A stretch of 64,000 bases of DNA, from assembly GCA_932521035.1 (NCBI GenBank), contig OW051494.1:9100001-9164000 (forward strand). Reading direction: 5' to 3'. Source of the stretch: Oscheius dolichura. Lineage: Eukaryota; Nematoda; Chromadorea; Rhabditida; Rhabditidae. Under the pieces are notes generated by a model, which was not told the origin of the DNA, made no database searches, and was given only the letters and a program-made list of their open reading frames with translations. The translations under genes and the position numbers were made by a program. Shown piece after piece: positions 44,067-55,947 of the stretch; the stretch's first letter is position 1; every line of letters begins with the position of its first letter.

Positions 44067-45361
44067 TTATTCTTTTTTGTACTGGCAAAGACGATCAGCC
44101 AAGGTTTGGGGAATAATCACAGAGGACATAAAAGACCCAGTATAAGGAAGAGCTGCTCCATCTCGCCATCGTTTTCCATCGAATATTTCAACTCGACTCA
44201 GATAGAAACGAATTACCTGCTCTCCACCAATTGCCTGCACTCCACCAATTGCATAAATTTCTTGGTCAAGGATTTTTCCAGCAAAATGGGAGGAAGGATA
44301 TTTCATTGGCGATAATGATTTCCATGTTGGATTTGATTCTTGAGGGTCGAGCTCCCACACGGCGTTATCTCCACCAAGTAGAATAAGCTTATTTTCATAA
44401 GTAACGAGTGAATGACCAACGAGGGGCTCTGGTGAAGAGGGAAATTCAGTCCAGCTGTTATCTTCAGGATTATAACATTCTGCAGTATCCGTGAGGGTGT
44501 CTCCAATCGATCCACCACAAATAATTATTTTATTGTTCCATACTGCCGCTGCTGCATCAGGTCTTGCAATTTTCATATCTCTAAAATCTGTTAATAATCT
44601 GGTTTTCTCTTATCCAAACTAGGCATGTCAAACAAAAAAAGGATATGGTTAACCGGCCCGATAACCATATCGGGCCCAAAACCCGGCCCGTTCGACATGC
44701 CTAATCCAAACAAAAGAGAAAATCGAAACTAAACTCACGCCATTAATGTCCATTTATTCTCCTTCGGATCGTATCTTTCCACCCTTTTTAGAAGCTTAAT
44801 ATTTTCATATACTCCTCCAAACACCCAAATATATCCATTCCATTCCAAACAATTATTTTCAATCCCCCAGCGTCCAACATTCATATCAGCCAGTCGAATC
44901 CATTTCAGATTTTTGTTCAATTTGTACAAAGCTTTTCGATTTCCCCAACCACCAAATAAATAGATTTCTCCATTGAGATAAGTTGCTCCACTAGTAGAAG
45001 CTTCATAAGGTAATTCCAGTTCTATTTCAATCCATTCTGTTCTATCCTGGCTCAACACCGCCATCCCAGCGTGGGCCGTGTTATTTTTCATTCCTCCCAT
45101 AATCAAAATCTAAACGGAGACCTATGCTAAATCTAAAAAATAACTCACAGTTTCTGAAGTGGATTTTCTTTTTGTCGTATTGTCAACGACTGTCCAAGGA
45201 ATTAGAAATACAACAGCGCAGACTAAACTGTTTGATAAGTTCGTCCCTTTTTTACGTAACTTTTTATTTTTTGCACTTTTCGAGGTAGTTTTGGTATCAA
45301 AATGATCCTCTCCGAATTTTTCAGAACCGTATATGGTTTTGGATGGGTTTTTCCTATCACC
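44067..45361 (-). CDS. Kelch gene C (lacks its first exon)
   Basis: Exons 45361-45149 (GDRKNPS... with the membrane helix LVCAVVFLIPW), 45109-44739 and 44580-44067 are intact and in frame. Blades read ILIMGG, GEIYLFGGW, GYIWVFGG, KIIICGG, KLILLGG and QEIYAIGG. The first exon with the start codon, present in A, is missing: homology ends in the intron at about 45405, followed by unrelated sequence. The intron between the two kelch exons contains an 80-bp hairpin element. The gene may use another promoter exon or be dead. Confidence 0.7.
44622..44702. mobile_element. MITE-4 hairpin inside a kelch intron
   Basis: A perfect-ended palindrome from AGGCATGTCAAAC to GTTCGACATGCCTA with CGGGCC-rich arms, inserted in the last intron of kelch gene C. 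The same element sits at the same intron position in kinase-kelch gene F (61427-61508) and is absent from A, B, D and E. Confidence 0.75.
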
Positions 45362-45782
45362 CTGGCAAGTTAGCTATCATCGAGATTCGACCTTTTTTGA
45401 CACTTCTGAAGGTGGGATACAAACGAACATGGCGGGGAAGAATCGGTATATCTCGGCTATTTCTGGACTGACCTCTCTACTACTTGAACAAAAGCTGTTC
45501 GTTAGGCCGAGATCTATAGAATCATTCCAACGCTGAAGTAATTGGAATTAATTGGATTTTTGCCGTTGAGTTTCCCTATATACAAATTCGACATTTTCAA
45601 AAGAGCGATACTCGGCCGTCCTAGAGGCTACGGGATAAACTTTTTTCTCTCTGAAACTCTATGAAAGCTAACTTGCCAGGGTCACAGGAAACTCATATCC
45701 AAAGTGCTTACGATTCTGGGGAATTAGGAGTGAATCATTTTGACACCAAAATTACCTCATAAAGGGCAAAAAATATAACAAA

Positions 45783-46001
45783 TTACGTAAAAAGGGACGA
45801 ACTTATCAAACAACCTAGTATTAGGGGGATCCCAAAATACTTGCAAAGCTTGCTGAATTTTTTTTCCAATTTGTCTTCATTTCCATTCAATTTTTTCTCC
45901 AATTCTTCTTTTTCTCTTTTCAACCTATAAATTTCTTGTTGTTTCTCAATCGCCTGGGCTTCGTACATTGCCATACGTGGATCATCATCATTTTCGATCA
46001 T
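45783..46001 (-). CDS. Small coiled-coil protein, copy C'
   Basis: 72-aa ORF: MIENDDDPRMAMYEAQAIEK, QQEIYRLKREKEELEKKLNG and FGIPLILGCLISSSLFT. Closest to copy A' at the N-terminus, with a 9-base deletion in the coiled coil and an early stop as in B'. It lies upstream of kelch gene C. Confidence 0.4.
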   Translation of the reverse strand: MIENDDDPRMAMYEAQAIEKQQEIYRLKREKEELEKKLNGNEDKLEKKFSKLCKYFGIPLILGCLISSSLFT

Positions 46002-46501
46002 TTTGATAGCTGAAATTTTCAGCTTTTCAGAAAAGAAGAATTGGAAAAAAAAATTTAGCCTGAAAATGAATGAAAAATGAATGTGAAAATGAATGTAAGA
46101 TGCAAAAAGAGTGAGAAAATGGACCGGGGAGAGGTTTATTGACTGCCTGAGCGCCTGATAAGGGCGCATTTTTCTTTTTATCTCGACCGGAAGAGCGAAT
46201 TCTGGCCGTTTTCAGCTTCTAATTTTTCAGGGAACCCCTGGGATCCATTGGAAGTGTTTCCGCTCTCAAAGAAAATGATCATCCAATGTGGAAAGGTTTC
46301 TTTATCTACGAATTTGAAGAGAAACATTTGAAGAAGAGAAAAACGAAGAATTGATGGATTCTGAAATGCTTCTCAAACTTCTTTTTTTATAATTTGAGAC
46401 TACAAGTTCTACAGCATTTTCTACCGACACTCCTTCAATATAATTTTTAATTTTGAAAGACAAAAAATAAACAAAGTAAAGAAAGAGAGAGATCAAACTT
46501 C

Positions 46502-46990
46502 GATGCCCGTATCTTCTTGAATCCATTTCTTAATCAGTTCGTCGACTTCTGTCTTCGCCGTGTTTGAGACGCTTTTTCGGCCTTCTAGCTTCAATTTATC
46601 GAAAGGATATTGCTCCGTGACGTTGTCTATTCCCCAAAAATTCCCTTGAGTTTCTCTTTTTCACATAGGAATTACGATATTCTCAACATTAGAATGACTT
46701 CTATTCCCGCCGTTTTCTAAAGAACTTGAAAAATGGAAGTACCAAAATTACTAGAAACCAAAAAGTCAAAAAAAAAAGAAAAAAAATGAACGAAAACGCT
46801 CCTACCTGCCGTTTAATTTCGTCTCTAGTCATTTTTTCCATCTTCTCCACCCATCCCTCGGATTTTAGTCGATTTATTAGAATTTTCTAAAGAATGTTGA
46901 TTATTTTCTGATGTGGAGGTTAAAAAGAGGAGCTTTTACAAATGAAAAACGACTTACCTCGATCCTTTCAAGCTCCTTACTATCGGAAAA
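46502..46990 (-). pseudogene. ENY2/Sus1-like gene, copy 2 (5' end disrupted)
   Basis: The last exon (to 46502) has the complete C-terminal helices (IDNVTEQYPFDKLKLEGRK, NTAKTEVDELIKKWIQEDTG). The middle exon (KILINRLKSEGWVEKMEKM) is intact. The acceptor of the last exon is changed from TAG to TGG with a duplicated GGAATTTTT, and exon 1 is cut after GGAGAGGCGATTTTCC and fused to other sequence. Copy 1 at 32839 shows the opposite damage. Confidence 0.65.
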
Positions 46991-47089
46991 TCGCCTCTCC
47001 GCTCAAAAAATTTTCGACTAGAAACAAGATTATGATTTTTGTGTCAACGCTTGGAAAACTCACTTATTGTATCCTTCCTTGACTGAATC

Positions 47090-47238
47090 CTTGGCATTGC
47101 AAGCCATTTCTTTGCACTTTTCCATCACTCCTTTCTAAAAAAGAGGAAGATTAAGATTTTTTGGAAGATTAAAGCAAAGGAAAAGACTACTTACATCGTT
47201 ATTATCAGCCATTTTTCTATTTTTAAAGAATAAAATTG
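47090..47238 (-). CDS. Possible short gene (MADNND...)
   Basis: An ATG in exon 1 gives MADNND, then a GTAAGT donor, a 62-bp intron ending TTTTTTAG, and exon 2, KGVMEKCKEMACNAKDSVKE, GYNK, ending at a GTGAGT donor. The next exon would be near the broken ENY2 copy, but none keeps a long frame. Composition is coding-like; family unknown. Confidence 0.35.
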
Positions 47239-47639
47239 GCAAATTTAGTAGTAACCGCGTAGAGGACTGTTTACTGACCGTCCATCTTCCTTTTATACCC
47301 TTGCGTGTTATTTTTCTCAGCTCTCTCTCGATTTTTTCGTGTTCTCTCCGGTGTTTACCAGACTTTCCTCTGGAACAAAGATCACGTGAATGTAAATAAC
47401 TGTTGGGAAAGCCCCTGATGTGTTTTTGAGGCCGGCTGGGCGGGGGTCAGCATGTTCTTTCGCTCCCAATTCCACCGATACACACAGCTGGCCCGAGTGG
47501 TAAACATATTTGAACGCCAGCCGGGGGAGGGAGAAAAATAGGCAAGGACAGCGGGCTCAAAAGATCAGAAATCCGGAAAGCTACCAATTTCTCACGGAAA
47601 CCTAGGATTTCCGCGAAATATTGGTGCATCCCCGTCATT

Positions 47640-47825
47640 TTTGCTTTTTATAGTCCATTTCCAACGGCCGGTTTTCGAATATCAGGACCTTTTGACGTTT
47701 TCGTGAACAAATTGCCCGATTTTCCGGCAGAAAGTTGAAAAATTCAAAAATTTCTTTACAAAACAGCGAAAAGGTCCCAGAACGCGGAAACCGGCCGTTG
47801 GAAATGGACTATAAAAAGCAAAAAT
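47640..47825. mobile_element. MITE-3: near-perfect palindromic element
   Basis: The termini TTTTTGCTTTTTATAGTCC... and ...GGACTATAAAAAGCAAAAA pair over about 40 bp, including CCATTTCCAACGGCCGG. The interior contains CAAATTGCCCGATTTTCCGG. A half copy lies at 48975-49095. Confidence 0.75.
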
Positions 47826-48091
47826 GATATTTTCCACTTTTAATCCCCGGGAGCGGCCGCTTTCAGCTATTTTCTGACCTATTTTTAATCCGGATACTGC
47901 AGATTAAAATGAGCCCATACTGTGAGTGAAAATGAGCCCCTTTAAGAGATTTTGGTCAAGAGGAGAAGGAAGACACCAAGTACGGGCAACTAATTATTTT
48001 CTTATAATGAGGGAGGAGGTCGAGAAAGACTACAACAAGTACTTTAGTCTGTTAAAAAGAGAAGTTTTCCATCGAACAATTTATTGTTTCA

Positions 48092-50721
48092 TTATTCTTT
48101 ACAAAGAAGATCAGCATAATGTTGAGGAATAATAAAAGCCGGCATATTTCTAGCTTCATAAGGGAGGCGCGGTCCATTCCGCCACTGATTTCCCTTAAAT
48201 ATTTCAACTCGGTTAAGATCTTCTCGACCATTATAAAGTCCTCCAATAGCAAAGATTTCATAGTCCAAAACAATTCCCGGGAAGCCGACAGCAGCTATTT
48301 TCATTGTGGACGTCTTTTTCCAATTTTCATTTCCTGTAGGATGAACCAATTCCAGAACGGAGTCAGCAGCCTGTAGATCTTCTATATAGCCTCCCATTAA
48401 AATCAGTCTATTTTGATAAGAAACGAGAGAATGGCCACTTCGTGGAGACGGCAGCTTTTCCCATTCGGACCACAGGCCAAGTTGAGGATCAAAACATTCC
48501 ACACTGGACAGGATCACATTGGAGCACCCGCGGCCGCCACAAATGATTACTTTCCCATTCCAGACAGCGGCAGCACCAAAACTTCGAACGTATTTCATTT
48601 GTCTAAAATGGATTTTATTAACGGGGATACTGTAGCGTGGGATGGAGCTGTCCAATGGACCAGAGCTGGTAAATCTTATTTTAGGCCATTTGCACTTCCT
48701 ATAGGTCCATTCTAACGGGTATCTCAGGGCGGGTCTTCGCAGGACCTATTGCAACAAAAAGGAACAAAAAGGAATCATTTCTTTTACAGTACCCGTTGGT
48801 TTCTTCTTTTCTTTGAAAGATAACTGTCAGGGTTGTGGTCATGTAAAGAGAATTAGCAGTCGGCGCAAAGGCGGGTGGTTAGCTCAGTGGTTGAGTGCCG
48901 CACTGGCAGGACGAAGGTCGTGCGTTCAATTCCCCCACCGTCCAACGGATTTTTGCGAAAACCTCTGTGACTTCTATAGTCTGTTTCCAACGGCCGGTTC
49001 GTTGCGGGACCTTTTGGCGTTTTCGTGAACAAATTGCCCGAATTTCCGGCAAAATTTGGAAAATTCAAAATTTTGCTTACGGAACAACCGATAGGGGAAA
49101 CGAACTATACGTAATAAACCTTGATCACTAAAAAAGCTGAAGTTTGAGGTTTTTGGTATCAAACTGTAAATGGGAAAGAGCGTTTTTAGGAGGGCCTACA
49201 GTAAGCTCACTGCCGCCCAGCTGCCGGACTCTCAGCTCGTCCAAAAGCTCATGAATGGGCAGATTATTACCCATCCATACGGTATCCCCATAAATTACCA
49301 ACTCCTTTGGCAGAGATTTTTTTAAACTGTTCAACTTACGGCATTAGAGTCCATTCGTTCTTTTTTGGATCATATCGCTCGACACTTTTCAATGGGCCAA
49401 AATTATTATTTCCTCCAAATACCCAAATAAATCCATCAATTTCCAGAGAACAATTGGAGATGTAGCCGCGTCCCTCGTTCATATCCGCCAATTGTGTCCA
49501 TTTCATATGTTTACCCAATTTGTATAAAGATTTGGGTTTTGGGCAACCGCCGAAGATGTAAATTTCTTCGTTGAGATAGGCAGCGCCGCCCCATCCCAAT
49601 CCGTGAGGCAGCTCGAGGTCCAGCTCCGTCCATTTAGCTTGGCTTTTGTTCCAGATGGTCATTCGGGAAAGAGATTCATGATATCGTAGTCCACCAACGA
49701 TTAGAACCTGAAATAGTTCTCGTTAATTTTGGAATAAGTGAATAAGGTCAAATCGACTGCCAGGGACCCAAGAAAATTGTGGTAAAGGGGGAAACTCGAA
49801 CAGCCAAAATTCTCCTTCTGGCGGTGAGCAAATTGTCTATTTTTTTATTTTCGAAAACAATGGTATCTAATCGATATTAAAAAAAGAAACATAATAACTT
49901 TGATATGAAATTTCTAAATAAAGGAAAAGTGAAAAAAAATAACAAGAAATAAATCTAGAAATCTGTTTCGGCCTTTTCTAACTGGCTTGTTTGGAATAAG
50001 GGACGATCCCTCTTCTAAAACGACAGATTTAGATAAAATTGAATACTTCTACTATAATCTTGGATTAAAAAGTCGACGTTTTAGAGGACTGCAAACGAAA
50101 AAATCCGAAGAATATCGCCTATGAATTATTTCAGGTCAGACGATTCTTGTAAAGTTCACCTCACCCTGGTGACAACGCAAAAATGTGCATTTTAGGCTAG
50201 AAAATATCCGAATTTTGCCTGAAACTCTTCTAGTTTCCTAAAAAAACATACCGTCTCCTTTGAGTTGGCCTTTTTCCAGCTGAATTTGACTGGGTGTTTT
50301 AGTTCCAAAGAATCTAGACGTTCTCGCTGCTTTGTTATCGATTTTAAAATTTGATCAACTGGAAAAATACTTTTTAAAAGAGTCCGACTCACTTTTTGTT
50401 GATATCCCTTCAACATTTTGTTGTACAGCAGCAGCCGCCTGCATTTGTACACTGCTCCCGGCGACAATTTGTTTCTGTAAAAGGCCAAGAGCTGCCCAGA
50501 CTGAAAATCTTTCAATTTTTCTCAGGATTCAACTCACTTTCATTGAGGGTATTATCGGGAACTGTAGATTCAGCTGGAAATTTCAGATCAAATAAGATTT
50601 TTATTCAAAAAAACTCACCTTTCTCCCTGTCCAGTTGAAGTCTTCTCAATTTCTCCTTCAATTCCTCGTTTTCCTCCTTAAATTTGTCTGCTTCAGCTTG
50701 TTTTTCTTCGTCTGCTGCCAT
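48092..50721 (-). CDS. Kelch gene D: coiled-coil kelch protein
   Basis: Six exons, 50721-50619, 50573-50538, 50500-50393, 50358-50252, 49707-49340 and 48602-48092, give 410 aa, all GT-AG and in phase. The N-terminal 118 residues start MAADEEKQAEADKFKEENEE, with heptads (LKEKLRRLQLDREK, LLQKQIVAGSSVQMQAA, ILKSITKQRERLDSLELK), so a cytosolic coiled coil replaces the membrane anchor of A-C. The kelch part (VLIVGG, EEIYIFGG, GFIWVFGG, KVIICGG, RLILMGG, YEIFAIGG) is the most diverged of the family and probably oldest. Partners are unknown. The phase-0 junction into the kelch part is the same as in all other copies. A 545-bp intron separates the two modules; an exon hidden there cannot be excluded. 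Confidence 0.8.
48867..48941 (+). other. tRNA-like sequence, probably a pseudogene
   Basis: GGTGGTTAGCTCAGTGGTTG is a good tRNA front with D-arm, and GCGTTCAATTCCCCC resembles a T-arm, but the T stem does not pair (GTGCG against CCCCC) and no clean anticodon stem forms. It is probably a decayed tRNA or SINE head. Confidence 0.35.
48975..49095. repeat. Partial MITE-3 copy
   Basis: Shares TTTCCAACGGCCGGTT, GGGACCTTTTGGCGTTTTCG and CAAATTGCCCGAATTTCCGG with 47640-47740, but the second arm is missing. Confidence 0.6.
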
Positions 50722-51156
50722 TAGTCAAGTGAAAGAAACGACTTGAGGGTGAATAAGGTGGGTATTGATTGAGTGGATGAAAAAATCAATACCTACGCTT
50801 TTTTAGGGGGTGAGAGAGACGCAGAATTATCGGACACGATTTCGTACAAAGGAACCTTTTTAGTTTAACATAGCTTTCCGCAGACCTAAACCATTCTGTA
50901 GCTCGTCCAAAATTAGCCTAGAAACCGTTTTCAAGTTTCTCCATGACTGACGGCGTGGCACGAGTTATCGTTTTTAAACGGGTAGGACAATTTCTCCCAA
51001 TTTGTTGACTTTGGTCAGAATTTTGCTCTTTTAATCAGTAAAGAAAGAGGAATGGGGAGGTGGCTGTGTCCTTATCTTTTCCCTATCTTTTCCCTTCTAG
51101 TCAACTCACGGCCCTTCCTATCGACTTTCGCTGTCTTTTTTAAAAAAAGAACAATA

Positions 51157-53264
51157 ATGTCCGGTAAACATTTTTAGAATTTAAAATTCCGTATTTCCAG
51201 AAATTCCCTTTTATACTGAAAAAGATTTAAATAAATTGACACAAATAGATAAGGGCGGTGGAGGAACCGTTTACAAAGGAAAAATTAAGAGTTTCCGGCT
51301 ACTTTCACGACTATTTGGAAACGATAAAGCCAAAGAAGTTGCAGTCAAGAAGTTTACCTGGGCAAATGAACGCGATCTTGAAGATTATAAAAGGGAAGTT
51401 GACATCCTTCTCAAGGTAAATTTAATTAATTGACAACTTCTCTGTCAGCATAAACATGAAAACTTAGTCGAAATATACGGAATTCTCTGGGATGGAGTGG
51501 ATAAATCACAACATTTGGGTTATGTGATGGAATATTTTGAAGAAGGAAGCCTTAAAACTGGTTTGGATTCTTTTATATTCCAATTAAGTGCAATTCAGTT
51601 ATCTTCAATCCCTTGAAATCCTACAATTTATTGAAAATATGTCGATGGATTGTTCAAATTGGAGAAGGCCTCCAGTATCTCCATGAGAATAAAATACTGC
51701 ACAGGGATATTAAGCCGGCAAAGTAGGATAGAGACCGTTTTATAAATTTATTTGACTACAGTATCCTGGTGGCCGGAAACATTCTGAAATTGGCCGATTT
51801 TGGAGTTGCCAAATATTCGGATTCCACTACAACTGCGGGGTGAGATTGGATTATTTTTTAAATCTTTAAGTTTTTCGTATTTTTTAGGGCTGGTACATTT
51901 TGTTACATGGCGCCGGAAGTATTGGAAAGGGGAAAATGTAGTCCTGCCTCTGATGTTTATTCGCTGACGATTACCATATGGGAAATATTCCACAGAACGT
52001 AGAATTATTCAATTTTTTGAAGAATTTCATTGCAGGAAGGCATACACCGAGTTGGGGAGAGATCGAGGATTCGGATTGATACAATTAATTCTTGATGGGC
52101 GTCGTCCGACCATAGATTCTGAAAAAATTGACCAAGACATAGCGGAATTAATAAACAGGTAAATCGCCTCGTGTTTCCATTATTTTTTAGATGTTGGCAG
52201 AGAGAAATATCAGAGAGGCTGACAGTCATGGAAATTGTTGATTTTTTTGTTGAAAAAGCGGGAAAAACAGCATGTTTTTTTTCTCAAGATTGTATTATTT
52301 TTAGTTTTAGATTTTGATTATGGGAGGAGTGAAAAATAATAACACGGCCTTCGCTGGAATGGCAGTGTTGAGCCAGGATAGAACAAAATGGATTGAAATA
52401 GAACTGGAATTACCTTATAAGGCTTCTGGCAGTGGAGCAATTTATCTCAATGGAGAAATCTATTTATTTGGTGGTTTGAGGAATCCAAAAGCTTTGTATA
52501 AATTGGACAAAAATCTGAAATGGATTTCACTGGCAGATATGAATTTTGGTCGCTGGGGGATTTCACATAGTTGTTTGGAATGGAATGGGGATATTTGGGT
52601 ATTTGGAGGAGCAGATGAAAATGATAAATACCTAAAAAGTGTGGAAAGATACGATCCGAAGGAGAATAAATGGACATTAATGGCGTGAGTTTAGTTTCGA
52701 TTTTCTCTTTTGTTTGGATAAGAGAAAACCAGATTACTAACAGATTTTAGAGATATGAAACATGTAAGATCTAATGCAGCAGCGACATTATGGAACAATA
52801 AAATAATTATTTGTGGTGGATGGATTGGATTATTTAAAGTCACGGATACTGCAGAATGTTATAATCCTGATGATAACAGCTGGATTGAATTTAGTCATTT
52901 ACCAGAGCCCCTCGGTGCTCATTCACTCGTTACTTATGAAAATAAGTTTATTCTATTTGGTGGAGGTGATAGCAACGGGACAACAAACGCCGTGTGGGAG
53001 CTCGACCCTCAAGAATCAAATCCAACATGGAATCCCTTGGAACCAATGAAATATCCTTCCCTCTTTTTTACTGGAAAAATCCTTGACCAAGAAATCTATG
53101 CAATTGGTGGATGGCAGAAAATAGATTTATATCTGAGTCGAGTTGAAATATTCGATGGAGAACGATGGCGAGATGGAGCAGCTCTTCCTTATACGTGGGC
53201 TGGTATGTCCTCTGTGATTATTCCCCAAACCTTGGCTGAGCATCTCTGCAAAAGGCAAATTTGA
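51157..53264 (+). CDS. Kinase-kelch gene E (Ser/Thr or TKL-type kinase plus kelch)
   Basis: Kinase exons: 51157-51163 (ATG), 51201-51415, 51449-51560, 51599-51722, 51762-51839, 51888-51998, 52036-52158 and from 52191. All catalytic elements are present: G-loop GGGGTVYKG, VAVKK, helix-C REVDIL, hinge VMEYFEEGSL, HRDIKPAN, ADFGVAK, YMAPEV and a C-lobe ending RCWQREISERLTV. Sequence type is TKL/MAP3K-like. The kelch exons 52311-52684 and 52751-53264 follow, starting at the phase-0 boundary ILIMGG used by genes A-D. A phase-0 donor in the kinase exon is needed; GTTGAA at 52249 is the only good-position candidate, giving about 571 aa. If it is not used, these are two adjacent genes. Inference: a kinase whose substrates are chosen by the propeller. 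Confidence 0.8.
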
Positions 53265-53407
53265 AATCTCTCCTGTCTACGAAGAAAATAAATATTTCTA
53301 ATAAAAATTATAAATACATCTTTATTATGACAAATTGAGATCATCACTTGGTCCGTATAAAATATACAACAAAATCTTCTTTTCTCTTTTTTGAGCTGCC
53401 TTTTCTT

Positions 53408-55760
53408 CTAATAAAATGCCACTTGACTGGAATTTCTCTGCGGCTGTCGCAAATCCTCCATACTTGCCCACAATGTGATTCGGTTTTGTTGATTTTCCAG
53501 GTCTTCTGCGTGTTGAATAATTGAAATCTAAAAAAAAATACAGTATTTTTCATTAAAAAGTATCGAAAACCTGACGTTTCGTGGAAAATTTCGGCATTGT
53601 TGGGAACTTTTTCTGATTTATTGGCTCGTCAAGGCTTGGCGACTCGCCAATCATTGAAATTGCCTTCTGAACACTTCGAGGCTTCATCTGGGGCTGGATA
53701 TCATTGCCGATTCCTTCTTTTTGACTCTGCCAATGGACCCAAAGCATCGCGAGAAGGACAAAAGCCTGGAGAGTGAACATAATGAAAAAGATAAAAGAGG
53801 GCGACCAAGGGACGGAAACTCTGCAATTTTTAATGCTTTGTATAAGAAAAGGAAAGTGAAACTAACTCGTAGAGAAGACTATAAACTAGGGTTGCAACAA
53901 CCAAGGCCAGATCAGCAGCAATTCCGAAAAGAGAAAAGACACGGCCAATCTCATTGGAGGGAATTAGCTGAAAATGGAGATTTTCGAGGTTTTAGACAGG
54001 ATTGAAACAAAAATTGGTAGCTTGGGACCTCGTTCTGATCATGCTATTCGGCGGCGGGTTATAAAAGGAAAATTTTCAAGATTTTTCGCTTGGAAGATCC
54101 TTTTTAGTTTGGTTGTAAGATTTAGAACTCGTTAGCTAGCATTCTGACTTTATTAAATAAGAGATAATCCCCCTAAAGTTGCATAATCCTATTTTTTTCA
54201 AGCCTTTTCTGTTTTCCATTACGTTTTTGCCCAAATTACTTCAAAATAAATGCCTACCTGCGTCATAAAAGAGACAACAGCCGGTTGTATGAGCCCGGCA
54301 AAAAGTCCCACCACATTGGCTACGTACATTAGAGCGTCGGTCGTTGCTACAGCGATGAGTAGCGTCCTCAAACAGGCTGATACTAGTCCTAAACATCTTC
54401 AATTCTCTCTTTTTTGGCCTAAAAACCTACCAATAATAATTATTGTAGTCTCTCGCAGCTTTAGGATCCTTTTAAAGATGACCAGCCCGGATAGAGTACC
54501 AATAAGAACTAGAAATATTCTCCTATTGGCTTTGAGATTGGCCTAACTTACGAAGGGAATAGCCGCACCCGTTCCAAAAACCTAAATCACGAGTAGACCA
54601 ACCGAGAGCTCCTTCATCTGTTCGGCGGAAGACAAGTATTTATTAGACCGCCTAAAATGGATAAAATTCTTATTTCAACCTATCAAATTGATAAAGGAAC
54701 CCATAAAACGTTGTAGTACCTTGAGCCACATTTCCAGACTACTCAACTTACTATTTTCCTGAGAATTTCTTTTGTTTACAAACTTTTTTAACAGCTAAAA
54801 AGTAAAAGAGTAGGGGATCTTATTGGAAGCGACAATAAATGAACAAGTTTCAGAGCGAAGGGGGCTGGTCGGGTCAAAATTAAAGACAACCACAGGGCGC
54901 GCCTATAACTTTTGAGTGGAAAAGTCATTTTTTTATTATTTCACCACGATCTTAGAGAGCTTGAAAAGGACTATTTTACGAGGAAGAAGGGCAGCCTCAT
55001 TGATCAACGAAAAAATGGCACAGAAAGCGCGCATTTTCTAGAGTATTTTTATAGAGTGTAGCTGGTTGTAGAGAATTCTTTACTACCATTTTTGATGGCG
55101 ATACATAAAATTTTGAATGAAATTCTCTTCTTCCAGGAAAGGATCAAAGACTTACTTGTTCTCGTCTCGGCAGCCGTCGTGTAACTGATCATCAGAGTTA
55201 TTGCCGTTAGAAACATGAAAGCACGACGGTTACCCTCGCGTGGTTTTCCAAAAACTCGACAGTTTCATCATTTCTTTTTAGTTGCAAAGAATTAAATTCT
55301 CCCGATTCTCCCTTACCTATAGCTCTCAATCCCCGAAGATACCAATACTACCATATCTCCCATGAATTCTCTGGCAATTTGCCCGATTGGTTTCCTCTTC
55401 TTTGGTTCGACTCCAACTGGTCTTACTGCCCTAGCTGAAAACTTTATCTTTTTTTCTTCTTTCTGGAAAAGCTACCATTCGCTTTTCTGTCAATTTCTTG
55501 CAATCCTGGCTTTTGTGGAATTCGGCGAAGAGTATAAATGAAGGCGAGGAGAAAGAGAAAAAGCTCCACGTCCATTGCAACAGGAATTGTGAACTGGAAA
55601 TGTTAAAATATTGAAGTTTTAGAGGTTTTTTCTTACTGAAGTAGCTAACCCGGCAGCTGTGAAGGCTCCAATGACGCTGGCAAGCATCTGGAAGGAGGAA
55701 AAGATCCCGGAGCGAATTGTTAGGACTTTCGGGTCGCATCCGCGAGATTACAGGAGACGG
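53408..55760 (-). pseudogene. SLC46/PCFT-like MFS transporter, degenerate
   Basis: Minus-strand exon pieces in order match the C-terminal two-thirds of an SLC46-type transporter: VLTIRSGIFSSFQMLASVIG, AAGLATS, FLFLLAFIYTL, QIAREFMGDM, VFGKPREGNRRAFMFLTA, a piece with YLSSAEQMKELSVGLL, LIGTLSGLVIFKRIL, DALMYVANVVGLFAGLIQPA, IPSNEIGRVFSLFGIAADLA and a last helix (FIMFTLQAFVLLAMLWVHW) with a hydrophilic tail ending at TAG 53408. Splice sites are mostly good. In the helix after SVGLL the frame reads VI-TAG-VFGTGAAIPF, an in-frame stop. The N-terminal helices are missing; upstream lies an inverted-repeat element and an in-frame TAA. SLC46 proteins move folate-like or small organic molecules. This copy is probably dead. 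Confidence 0.65.
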
Positions 55761-55947
55761 GAATCTGAAAAGAGAATATGACAGGAGATCATTACAAGAA
55801 GAATTTTTGCTCGTGCAACCCGAAGTCGGAAGCATTTTCATTTCCCAGGAGCTAATAAAATCTAACTAAATTAGCTCCGGGGAAGATGAGAATTCGGGTC
55901 CCGTGAAGAGAAAGAACCTCGTAATAGCTCCGCTGTCTAACTCGTTT

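Noticed and set aside
48867-48941. Functional tRNA gene
   Set aside because: The T-stem and anticodon stem do not pair; kept only as a tRNA-like sequence.
52311-52330. Kelch genes starting with MIMGG as independent genes
   Set aside because: The first codon there is TTG, not ATG; the first true ATG is two codons later, and in A-D the exon is clearly internal (AG acceptor, phase 0).
53553-53780. Possible secreted peptide starting MFTLQAFVLLAMLW
   Set aside because: The hydrophobic start is the last membrane helix of the SLC46-like transporter, continuous in frame with an upstream spliced exon.
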